Part shown: piece after piece, positions 22,084 to 29,197 of the stretch
How the letters are laid out: each line of letters opens with the position of its first letter
How positions within the stretch are numbered: the stretch's first letter is position 1
DNA from: Phycisphaerae bacterium
GTDB lineage: Bacteria; Planctomycetota; Phycisphaerae; UBA1845; UTPLA1
Assembly: GCA_035275405.1 (NCBI GenBank)
Contig: DATEMU010000001.1
Span: 62,001 to 126,000, forward strand
DNA length: 64,000 nucleotides
Direction: 5' to 3'
Made by a program: the position numbers and the translations under genes
The notes under the pieces: model-generated
Seen by the model: the letters and a program-made list of their open reading frames with translations, nothing else
Databases searched by the model: none
Told to the model about the DNA's origin: nothing

Positions 22084-24516
22084 TCATCTGGCCAGATGTG
22101 CGTGCTCAGGCGCAAGATTCATCCTCGCCTGAAACGGAACCTGCGCCTCCTCCGGGTTTAGCAGTTCCCACACCCGCTGCGGATTGCAGGGCAGGGTGTG
22201 CGGCATGACGCCGATCGCGTTGCCGATCGCGGATAAAACGGCCGGAACAGCAGCAATGAGCGGCGGTTCGCCGATGCCACGGGCTCCGAACGGTCCGCCG
22301 GGATCGTCCGTTTCGAGGATCACGCACTCGATGGAAGGCACGTCGCGAAACGTGGGAAGGATGTAATCCGTTAAATTCGGGTTTTTCATCACGCCGCCTT
22401 CATTGACGACCTCCTCCATGAGCGCCATGCCGATCCCCTGCGTCGCTCCGCCCACCATCTGACCCGCGACGGATTGCGGGTTAATCGCCTTGCCCACGTC
22501 GTGGCAGGCGACAAACCGCTCGACGCGAACTTCCCCGGTCTCGACATCAACGAGCACCTGGGCGACGTGCGAACCGAATAAATACGTAATAAACGAGCGC
22601 GGCGACTGCCCGGTCTCAAAATCCTCGCAGACGGTCCGGGGCTTGAAGATCCCCGACGCCTCGAGCGAATAGCCGCGCTCGCGGCCTGCGGCGAGGATGT
22701 CGGAGATCTTCAGCTCCAATTTTTTGTCGAACCGGCCGACCGCCTTGCCGCCATGCAACTCCAGTTCATGCGGATGGACCTTGAGCACTTTGGCGGCGAT
22801 ATCGAGCACCTGTTCGTGGAGTTCGCTGGCGGCGATCTTGACGGCCCCCCCGGTGAAATAGGTCTGCCGCGTCGCCGAGGACGATCCCGACTCCTGCGTC
22901 CGCTCCGTGTCCGCCCAAACGACATCCACGAGCGACGTCGGAACGCCGAGTTCCTCGGCGGCGATCTGCGCAACCATGTTGAGCAGCCCCTGCCCATACT
23001 CAACGCCGCCGGTGTAGACTTCTAGGCGGCCGCTCTCGGCGAACTTGACCGTCGCGCGGCTGGCGTCCGGAAATCCATCGCCATAGCCGAGACCAAAGCA
23101 GATGACGGACATCCCCCAGCCGCGGCGCTGGTGGGACGCGAGCGGCGCGTCGCGCCCCGCCTTGGATTTGTACTGCGCCAGCGCGGCATCCATGCACTCC
23201 GTCGCCGTAGAGATCGGAATACGCTGCCCCGTCGTCACGTCGTCGCCACTATGAATCAGGTTCTTGCGCCACAGCTCCACGCGGTCCATCCCGAGCCGCT
23301 CCGCCAGCCGGTCCATCATCCCGTTGTAAGCGATCGCCATCTGGCACGCGCCGAAGCCGCGCATCGCCCCGGTCGGGTTGTTGTTCGTGAAGACGCCATA
23401 AACGTCGACATACACGTTGGGAATGCGCAGTGGACCCGTCGAATGGCTCGCCGCCTTGCGCAGCACCGCCGGGCCGGTCGATGCATAGGCCCCCTCGTCG
23501 GAATAGACGGTAATTTTTGCGGCGGTCAGCGTTCCATCCTTCTTCGCTCCGAGCGTGTAATGAATGCGAATAGCATGACGCTTGTGCCGTGCCCGCATCG
23601 ACTCCTCGCGGCTGTAGCGCATCGCAATCGTCTTGCCGGGGTGCTTCAGCGCGACGAGGCCCAGGTAAATCTGAATGCTGATATCCTCTCGCCCGCCAAA
23701 GGCCCCGCCCGTCGCCGGACAGACGATGCGCACGGCCTCCATCGGCAACCCCAGCGCGAGCGCCGTTAGCCGACGCTCTTCGTGTGCCCATTGCCCCGAC
23801 ACTTGAATGGTCAGCAACTTTCCATCCCATTGCGCAATGCCGGCTTCCAGATCGAGAAACGCATGATCCACGGTCTGCGTCTGAAAAGTCTCGCTGACCA
23901 CGACATCGCTCTCGGCCAGGGCCGCATCGGCGTCGCCCTTGCGAATGCGCTTGCCGCCCATGATGTTGCCGTCCGGTCGAAGCTTCGGCGCATTGGCGGC
24001 GAGGGCGTCGTCGATGTCCGCAACGACCGGCAACTCATCGTATTCGACCTTGACCGCGTCGCGACCACGCTGCGCGGCCTGCTCGGTCTGACCGACGACG
24101 ACAGCGATCGCATCGCCGCGAAAAAGTACTTTATCTTCCGCCAGCACCGGATGATCGCGATGGATGAGCCCCTGCCGGTTCGTCCCCGGCATGTCCTTGG
24201 CAGTGTAGACCGTGATCACGCCCGGCACGAGTAGAGCAGGGGCGACATCGATCTTCACAATCCGCGCGTGCGGCTTCTCTGAGCGAGCGACCTGCGCGAA
24301 AAAATCGGCGCGATCAAAAAACAGGTCCGCGCCATATAGCGCTGTCCCGGTCACCTTCTCGACGCCGTCGATGCGTCGCTCGCTTCGGCCGACGGGACCG
24401 GCTGGCCGCTCCTTGTAGGGCGTCTGCGACGGGCGAACGAGCGGCTCGGTCGTGACAGGCGCAATCGATGCCGCTTCCCGCATTTCGCTATTCGCTATTC
24501 GCCCTTCGCTTTTCAT
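22084..24516 (-). CDS. Xanthine dehydrogenase family, molybdopterin-binding subunit
   Basis: Large subunit of 810 residues of the xanthine oxidase/CO dehydrogenase family. The start is the ATG at 24516, overlapping the stop of the 2Fe-2S subunit (ATGA) with GAGGGA upstream; a longer frame to 24687 would overlap that gene heavily. The N-terminal domain begins RSERRIDGVEKVTGTALYGAD. Molybdenum-pocket strings include CPATGGAFGGREDI, NPTGAMRGFGACQM and, near the end, GARGIGEPP carrying the catalytic Glu. These enzymes hydroxylate purines or other N-heterocycles, passing electrons through 2Fe-2S and FAD subunits, both encoded just upstream in the coxMSL-like order. Xanthine or hypoxanthine is the likeliest substrate given the neighbouring 8-oxoguanine deaminase, but the family is broad. 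Confidence 0.88.
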   Translation of the reverse strand: MKSEGRIANSEMREAASIAPVTTEPLVRPSQTPYKERPAGPVGRSERRIDGVEKVTGTALYGADLFFDRADFFAQVARSEKPHARIVKIDVAPALLVPGVITVYTAKDMPGTNRQGLIHRDHPVLAEDKVLFRGDAIAVVVGQTEQAAQRGRDAVKVEYDELPVVADIDDALAANAPKLRPDGNIMGGKRIRKGDADAALAESDVVVSETFQTQTVDHAFLDLEAGIAQWDGKLLTIQVSGQWAHEERRLTALALGLPMEAVRIVCPATGGAFGGREDISIQIYLGLVALKHPGKTIAMRYSREESMRARHKRHAIRIHYTLGAKKDGTLTAAKITVYSDEGAYASTGPAVLRKAASHSTGPLRIPNVYVDVYGVFTNNNPTGAMRGFGACQMAIAYNGMMDRLAERLGMDRVELWRKNLIHSGDDVTTGQRIPISTATECMDAALAQYKSKAGRDAPLASHQRRGWGMSVICFGLGYGDGFPDASRATVKFAESGRLEVYTGGVEYGQGLLNMVAQIAAEELGVPTSLVDVVWADTERTQESGSSSATRQTYFTGGAVKIAASELHEQVLDIAAKVLKVHPHELELHGGKAVGRFDKKLELKISDILAAGRERGYSLEASGIFKPRTVCEDFETGQSPRSFITYLFGSHVAQVLVDVETGEVRVERFVACHDVGKAINPQSVAGQMVGGATQGIGMALMEEVVNEGGVMKNPNLTDYILPTFRDVPSIECVILETDDPGGPFGARGIGEPPLIAAVPAVLSAIGNAIGVMPHTLPCNPQRVWELLNPEEAQVPFQARMNLAPEHAHLAR

Positions 24517-25001
24517 TCCCGCCATTCCCTCGCGGCCGACTTGATCGCCTCGCAAATCGACGCGTATCCCGTGCAGCGGCAGATATTCCCCTCCATCCCC
24601 TCGAAAAACTCCTGCTCGGTCGGTTGGGGATTCGCATCGAGCAGCGCTTTCGCGGACATGATCAGCCCCGGCGTGCAGTAGCCGCACTGCGCCGCTCCGC
24701 TGGCCAGAAACTTGTCCTGCAAAACGTGCAGTTTGTCGCCGTGCGCCAGCCCCTCAATCGTCTCAATCGTCCGGCCCTGCATCTGCGCGGCCAGCATCAG
24801 GCAACTGTTCATTGGTTCGCCGTCGACGATGACCGTGCAGGAGCCGCACTCACCCTCCAGACACGAGCCCTTCGTGCCGGTCAGGCCCAGTCGCTCGCGC
24901 AAGAACCACAAAAGCGTTTCATCCTGATCCACCTCGGCCTCGATCGGCCGGTCATTGACCATGCAGACCAGTCGCCACTTGCCGTCTGTTCGCTCGCTCA
25001 T
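24513..25001 (-). CDS. Xanthine dehydrogenase family, 2Fe-2S subunit
   Basis: Small subunit of 162 residues. The start ATG at 25001 overlaps the FAD-subunit stop (ATGA); an upstream extension to 25067 is not needed. The plant-type [2Fe-2S] cluster motif is GSCLEGECGSCTV (about 46-58) with a further Cys in NSCLML. The second cluster is in AQCGYCTPG and NICRCTGY. It shuttles electrons from the molybdenum site to FAD. Overlaps on both sides show a tightly coupled three-gene operon. Length and motifs are normal for the family. Confidence 0.92.
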   Translation of the reverse strand: MSERTDGKWRLVCMVNDRPIEAEVDQDETLLWFLRERLGLTGTKGSCLEGECGSCTVIVDGEPMNSCLMLAAQMQGRTIETIEGLAHGDKLHVLQDKFLASGAAQCGYCTPGLIMSAKALLDANPQPTEQEFFEGMEGNICRCTGYASICEAIKSAAREWRE

Positions 25002-25882
25002 GGCTGCACCCCCGCCGCCTGTTCGTCGCGGAGTTGCCGCAGGATACGCCGCGTCAGCACGCCGCACATCGCTCGCCGATACGACGCCGACGCGCGATGA
25101 TCCGTGATCGGCGATACGTCCTTCATCGCGGCCAGCGCCGCCGCCTCAATCGCCCCGTCGCTTATCCCATCTCTGGCAATGATCGCCTCCGCCGACTTGG
25201 CTCGAATGACCGTCGGCGCGACGCACCCAAAGGCAATCCGCACGTCGCCTGCTGGCGAAAGCCCGATCGCGGCGCACACGAGGCTGATGTTGATCGAGCC
25301 GCGCTTGCCGATCTTGTACCATCCCGTCCGCCAGTCGGCGGGCAGCCGCACGGCCGTGATCAACTCGTCCGCCAGCAGGGCCGTCTTTCGAAACCCCGTG
25401 AAATACTCGGCGATCGGGATCATCCGCCGGCCCCGCGTCGCGTGCGTTAGTTCGACTTCGGCATCGACCGCCAGTAATGCGACACATCCATCTCCCGCGG
25501 GCGAGGCCGTGCCAAGGTTGCCAGCGATCGTCCCGCAGTTGCGAATCGCGGGTCCGCCGACGGTCATGGCCGCCTCCGCCAGCGCCCGCACCGGCAGCAG
25601 CCCCATCTTCGTAAACGTCGTCCCCCCGGAAAGCTCCCACGATCCGTTATCGCGACGGACCTCTGAAAAGCCTTCGACATGAGAAAGGTCGAGATAGTGC
25701 TTGGGCCCATGACCGTTGCGATTGAGCGCGACGATGATGTCCGTGCCGCCGCAAATCGGCGTGAGGTCTGAGCCCATTTGAGCGCGGAGTCGCAGCGCTT
25801 CGTCAAGTTGTCGCGGCTGATAAAACACGATCGTCCGCCAACAGGATGGGCGAGAAATGCGCCGCACGGCGCGTGCTTTCAA
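24998..25882 (-). CDS. Xanthine dehydrogenase family, FAD-binding subunit
   Basis: Medium subunit of 294 residues. FAD-binding strings are TPICGGTDIIVALNRN (near residue 41) and GGPAIRNCGTIAGNLGTASPAGDG (near 110). The start is uncertain: the frame opens at TTG 25882, and the conserved region begins about residue 18 (IVFYQPRQLDEAL). A promoter-like TTGTGA-17-TAAAAT ends 9 bases before the TTG, so a leaderless TTG start is plausible; otherwise a GTG slightly downstream could be used. It is the first gene of the xdh operon and divergent from ribH. Confidence 0.87.
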   Translation of the reverse strand: MKARAVRRISRPSCWRTIVFYQPRQLDEALRLRAQMGSDLTPICGGTDIIVALNRNGHGPKHYLDLSHVEGFSEVRRDNGSWELSGGTTFTKMGLLPVRALAEAAMTVGGPAIRNCGTIAGNLGTASPAGDGCVALLAVDAEVELTHATRGRRMIPIAEYFTGFRKTALLADELITAVRLPADWRTGWYKIGKRGSINISLVCAAIGLSPAGDVRIAFGCVAPTVIRAKSAEAIIARDGISDGAIEAAALAAMKDVSPITDHRASASYRRAMCGVLTRRILRQLRDEQAAGVQP

Positions 25883-25891
25883 ACCCGGTCG

Positions 25892-25920
25892 ATTTTACGA
25901 TCCGCGGCGGCTCTTCACAA
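25892..25920 (-). promoter_or_regulatory. Promoter for xanthine dehydrogenase operon
   Basis: On the minus strand, TTGTGA (25920-25915), 17-base spacer, TAAAAT (25897-25892), then 9 bases to the TTG at 25882. It is arranged back to back with the ribH promoter. Confidence 0.55.
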
Positions 25921-25975
25921 CCCTGGAGAGCCGCCTCCCTCGGCTGCTGTTCAGGGCGGCGGCCCTCCGTCGCAA

Positions 25976-26004
25976 TTGAAGAAAACGCCCGCCGCCGCTA
26001 AACT
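25976..26004 (+). promoter_or_regulatory. Promoter for ribH-nusB
   Basis: TTGAAG at 25976-25981, 17-base spacer, TAAACT at 25999-26004, then 9 bases to the ATG at 26014. No ribosome-binding site fits in that gap, which suggests a leaderless message. Confidence 0.55.
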
Positions 26005-26013
26005 CCTCTCGTC

Positions 26014-26490
26014 ATGAGCGAAACCATCACCGGAAAGCTCGATGCGGGCGGACTGCGCTTCGCCATCGTCGTCAGCCGCTTCAACGAATTTATCTGTTCG
26101 CGCCTTCTCGCCGGAGCGCGAGACGCCCTGCTGCGACACAATGCGACCGAGGCGAATATCACTGAGGTCTGGGTGCCGGGGGCGTGGGAACTGCCGTTGG
26201 CTGCGAAATCCCTGGCCAAGTCCGGCCGCTTCGACGCAATTGTCGCCCTGGGCTGCGTGATCCGCGGCCAGACCACGCACCACCTGCACGTCGGCGGCGA
26301 GGCGGCCAAGGGGCTGGCCCAGGTCGGCCTCGAAACGGGCATGCCCATCGGCTTCGGCGTGCTGACGACGGACACGATCGACCAAGCCGTCGAGCGGGCG
26401 GGGGCCAAGGGCGGCAACAAGGGGGCCGACGCCGCGCTGGCCGCGCTGGAGATGGCCGCCCTCCTGCGACAGATCAACACCAAACGATGA
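26014..26490 (+). CDS. ribH: 6,7-dimethyl-8-ribityllumazine synthase
   Basis: Lumazine synthase, 158 residues, the penultimate step of riboflavin synthesis. Motifs in order: VVSRFNEFI (substrate Phe), VPGAWELP, ALGCVIRGQTTHH, EAAKGLAQVGLETGMPIGFGVLTTD, and ERAGAKGGNKGADAA with the phosphate-binding Arg/Lys. The usual T-x-H-(F/Y)-D-Y-V stretch reads TTHHLHV here: the catalytic His is kept, but the Asp-Tyr after it is Leu-His. Its TGA overlaps the nusB ATG. The enzyme normally assembles into pentamers or icosahedral shells. ribH-nusB adjacency is common in bacteria. Confidence 0.95.
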   Translation: MSETITGKLDAGGLRFAIVVSRFNEFICSRLLAGARDALLRHNATEANITEVWVPGAWELPLAAKSLAKSGRFDAIVALGCVIRGQTTHHLHVGGEAAKGLAQVGLETGMPIGFGVLTTDTIDQAVERAGAKGGNKGADAALAALEMAALLRQINTKR

Positions 26491-26933
26491 CCGACCGCCA
26501 TTCAGCCCGCGTCCTTGCCATGCAGGCGCTTTGCCAGCTTGAAACGCTGGGCGATGATTGGATGGCGCAGCTCAACGATTTCGTGGCCGACGAGGGCGCA
26601 CCGTTGAATGTGCAACTGTACGCGCGACAACTCGCCCGCGACGCGTGGACGAATCTCGCGCGGATTGATGAAGCACTCCAGGCCGTCGCCGAGAACTGGG
26701 AACTCAAACGGATGATGATGGTGGATCGCAATCTCCTCCGCGTCGCCGCGTGCGAACTCCTGTTGCGCTCGGACATCCCGCCGAAAGTCGCGATCAATGA
26801 GGCCGTCGAGATCGCCAAGTCCTTCGGCGCCGCCGAATCCCCCGGCTTCATCAACGGCGTCCTCGATGCCATGATGAAGAGGCAGGAACCGAATCCCGCC
26901 GCCGAAACCGAACCACTGACCACAAACCACTGA
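26487..26933 (+). CDS. nusB: Transcription antitermination factor NusB
   Basis: All-helical protein of 148 residues that binds boxA RNA with S10 (NusE) during rRNA transcription. The start ATG at 26487 lies in the ATGA overlap with ribH; a longer frame from 26184 is an artefact overlapping ribH. Typical strings are RVLAMQALCQLE at the start, DRNLLRVAACELLLRSDIPPKVAINEAVEIAKSFG in the middle and GFINGVLDAMM at the end. A short Glu/Thr/Asn tail follows. Confidence 0.93.
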   Translation: MTDRHSARVLAMQALCQLETLGDDWMAQLNDFVADEGAPLNVQLYARQLARDAWTNLARIDEALQAVAENWELKRMMMVDRNLLRVAACELLLRSDIPPKVAINEAVEIAKSFGAAESPGFINGVLDAMMKRQEPNPAAETEPLTTNH

Positions 26934-26949
26934 CCACTAGCCACTACCC

Positions 26950-27864
26950 ATGGGCTTATTCGATCGATTCAAAAAAGCACTCGGCAAGACCCGCGACAAG
27001 GTCGTCACCAGCTTCCGCTCTGTCCTGCCCTTCGGCCGCAAGATCGACGAGGCCCTGCTCGACGAAGTCCGGGACACGATGCTCCAGGACGACTTCGGCC
27101 CGGCCACGGCCGAGCGGCTCATCGAGGCCGTCCGCGGGGCATGGAAGAAGGGCGAGATCCACGAGTCGCAGGACATCATCGCCTACCTCAAGCGCCACAT
27201 CGTCGCCAAGTGGCCCGAGGATGTGCGGGCCTTGGCCCAGGCCGAGAGCGGCCCGACGGTCATCCTCATCGCCGGAATCAACGGCTCGGGCAAGACGACG
27301 AGCGTCGCCAAGCTGGCCAACTACCTCAAGAAACAGAACAAAAAGGTCATCCTCGCCGCCTGCGACACCTTCCGCGCCGCGGCCGTGCTCCAGCTTTCCC
27401 AATGGGCCGAGCGCTGCGGCGTCGATCTGATCAAGCACGGTCAGGACGCCGACCCCGGCGCAGTCGCCTACGACGCCTGCGAGGCGGCGCTGGCCCTCAA
27501 GGCCGACATTTTGCTGGTCGACACGGCCGGCCGCCTGCACACGCAGGACAATCTGATGCGCGAACTCGGCAAGATTCAGAAGGTCGTGGAGAAAAAGATT
27601 CCCGGCGCGCCGCACGAGGTCCTCCTCGTCCTCGACGCCACCATCGGCCAGAACGCCGTCAACCAGGCACGCTCCTTCAGCGAACACGTCAAGGTGACCG
27701 GCATCATCCTCGCCAAGCTCGACGGCTCGGCCAAGGGCGGCATCGTCGTCGGCATCCGCGACCAGCTCAACGTCCCGGTCAAGTTCGTCGGCCTCGGCGA
27801 GACGATCGAGGACATCGAGCCGTTCGATCCGGAGACCTTTGTCGAGGCCCTTTTCGCGGAATAA
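26950..27864 (+). CDS. ftsY: Signal recognition particle receptor FtsY
   Basis: GTPase of 304 residues that receives SRP-ribosome complexes at the inner membrane. The N-terminal four-helix N domain is compact (FDRFKKALGKTRDKVVT...). G motifs: GINGSGKTTSVAKLA (P-loop, about 113), DTFRAAA, DTAGRLHTQDNL, and TKLDG in the form AKLDGSAKGG; the closing motif is GLGETIEDIEPFDPETFV. There is no long acidic A domain, as in many short FtsY proteins. It lies 16 bases after nusB and is probably cotranscribed with ribH-nusB. Confidence 0.95.
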   Translation: MGLFDRFKKALGKTRDKVVTSFRSVLPFGRKIDEALLDEVRDTMLQDDFGPATAERLIEAVRGAWKKGEIHESQDIIAYLKRHIVAKWPEDVRALAQAESGPTVILIAGINGSGKTTSVAKLANYLKKQNKKVILAACDTFRAAAVLQLSQWAERCGVDLIKHGQDADPGAVAYDACEAALALKADILLVDTAGRLHTQDNLMRELGKIQKVVEKKIPGAPHEVLLVLDATIGQNAVNQARSFSEHVKVTGIILAKLDGSAKGGIVVGIRDQLNVPVKFVGLGETIEDIEPFDPETFVEALFAE

Positions 27865-27876
27865 TCGGCGGGGCAA

Positions 27877-28557
27877 ATGGCGCACAAACGGTTGACCAAA
27901 ACACGAGCGTCGAGGGCGATCCGGAATAGACCGCCCTTACGCATCTCCGCAATACTCCGCTGGGCGGCGGCTCATCATGAAAAGACCGGGCGATGGCCGA
28001 GCGTCAATTCCGGACCGGTGAAGGGCGTACCGGGCGAGCACTGGAACGCCATCAATACGGCGCTTTTCATGGGCTATCGTGGACTTCCGGCTCGGAGTTC
28101 ACTGGCGAAACTCCTGGACCGGCGGATGAACGGCCGGTGTCGGAAACGACCCGCGTCATCCCCACGACATGTCCTGAAGCGCCCGGGTAGGCATGATCCT
28201 GGGAGAGGGATGCCGCCCAGAATAGCAAGTGTCCGCATCCTGGGTTCTCACGGTGACGTTTGGCGAACCTACCGGACAGCGGCACTTCTCGATCGAAGGA
28301 GATCCGCACCTCTGACGACAAAGCAGATTCTGAAATGGGCACGTGTTTATCGCGCTCGAACCGGAAAATGGCCCACCGTCGAATCGGGTCGAATTGCCGG
28401 AACTTCGGAAACGTGGAGGGCCGTCAATCAAGCCCTGTACCTGGGCCGGCGGGGTCTTCCCCGCAGCCCAGGTTCCCTCAGCAAGTTGCTACGCCCACGA
28501 TGGCGGCGACGGGGCGCCAAGGGAACGTTTTTTTCTTCACCCGACTTGCCTTTCTGA
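27877..28557 (+). CDS. Two-repeat TGxWP/RGLP protein of unknown function
   Basis: Very basic protein of 226 residues, starting 12 bases after ftsY. It contains two copies of a roughly 60-residue unit. Copy 1 (about 22-84) begins ISAILRWAAAHHEKTGRWPS, and copy 2 (about 146-208) TTKQILKWARVYRARTGKWP. Each continues with SGxIxG/SGPVKG, a Trp, (I/V)NxAL, GxRGLP, and SL(A/S)KLL. I recall the same unit in many hypothetical proteins of planctomycetes, often in several copies, with no known function. The basic charge and regular Trp/Arg pattern would suit nucleic-acid binding, but this is a guess. The 60 residues between the copies are degenerate and Arg-rich. Close spacing suggests cotranscription with ftsY. 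Confidence 0.68.
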   Translation: MAHKRLTKTRASRAIRNRPPLRISAILRWAAAHHEKTGRWPSVNSGPVKGVPGEHWNAINTALFMGYRGLPARSSLAKLLDRRMNGRCRKRPASSPRHVLKRPGRHDPGRGMPPRIASVRILGSHGDVWRTYRTAALLDRRRSAPLTTKQILKWARVYRARTGKWPTVESGRIAGTSETWRAVNQALYLGRRGLPRSPGSLSKLLRPRWRRRGAKGTFFSSPDLPF

Positions 28558-28704
28558 AAATCCATGCTATATTAGGTAGTTGTTAGGTCAGCGAACCTGC
28601 CGCGCACCGCCCGCGCGCCCGCTGGCCAGGGAGGTTCCGCGCCATGATTTGTTTCGACGTTCCGGCTTTTCGGCGTTTCGACGTTTTGGGCTCGTCTGCT
28701 CTCC

Positions 28705-28744
28705 GTGCCTCCGTGCCTCCGTGCCTTCGTGCCTTCGTGCCTCG
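28705..28744. repeat. 8-base tandem repeat array
   Basis: Five consecutive units of GTGCCT(C/T)C, the last diverging at its end. On the other strand this reads as GGAGGCAC/GAAGGCAC, a word type I recall from intergenic repeats in planctomycete and some other genomes. Confidence 0.8.
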
Positions 28745-29147
28745 CTTGTGCCCTCCGTTTTCGCTCGGAGTCACTTCCGCCGAGATCCGCATTCACCTCA
28801 ACCCCCATTATCCTGCGAATCCGGCCCCCATTTTCGCTCGCTCTCGCTCGTTTTCACCAAAAAAATATTCTGCGCCCTCACCTCCTCACCAGTCACCTGC
28901 TCGCCTGCTCTTCAGCCCGTTCCCCTCCCATTCCGTTCCATTATTTCCCATTATTTTCCGTCAAGAAAAGACGGAGTCTGGTTGCTGGGGCCAGCTCTGC
29001 GTGCGCTCTCCTTCCGCAGTCCCCAATCCCACATCCGCCATCCCACATCCACCCTCCGACATCGTTTGTGCCTCCTTGCGGCTCCTTGGGCCTCTTTGTG
29101 GGGGGGAGGGGGGGCACCCCGCGGAGTTCCCAGCCCGGAGGTCATCC

Positions 29148-29174
29148 AAATCATGTAAATCTTGTAAATCCTGT
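29148..29174. repeat. 9-base tandem repeat, three units
   Basis: AAATCATGT, AAATCTTGT, AAATCCTGT in direct succession. Similar ATGTAAATC-type periodic words recur between genes in several bacterial genomes, as far as I recall. Confidence 0.8.
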
Positions 29175-29197
29175 CCATTCCCCGTTGAGGGAGGCGC

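Larger units (their letters stand above)
28558..29197. other. Repeat-rich intergenic region between convergent genes
   Basis: About 640 bases with no credible gene. It is a patchwork of short pyrimidine-rich repeats: TTTCGACGTT-like words (28651-28690), an 8-base tandem array (28705-28744), Ser/Cys-like CTCGCT runs near 28835-28855, CCATT/CCATC runs (28928-29060), and a three-unit 9-base repeat (29148-29174). Long frames here in several phases encode only low-complexity residues. Confidence 0.7.

Noticed and set aside
28705-28744. Possible CRISPR-like array
   Set aside because: Units are 8 bases with no spacers, and there are no cas genes.
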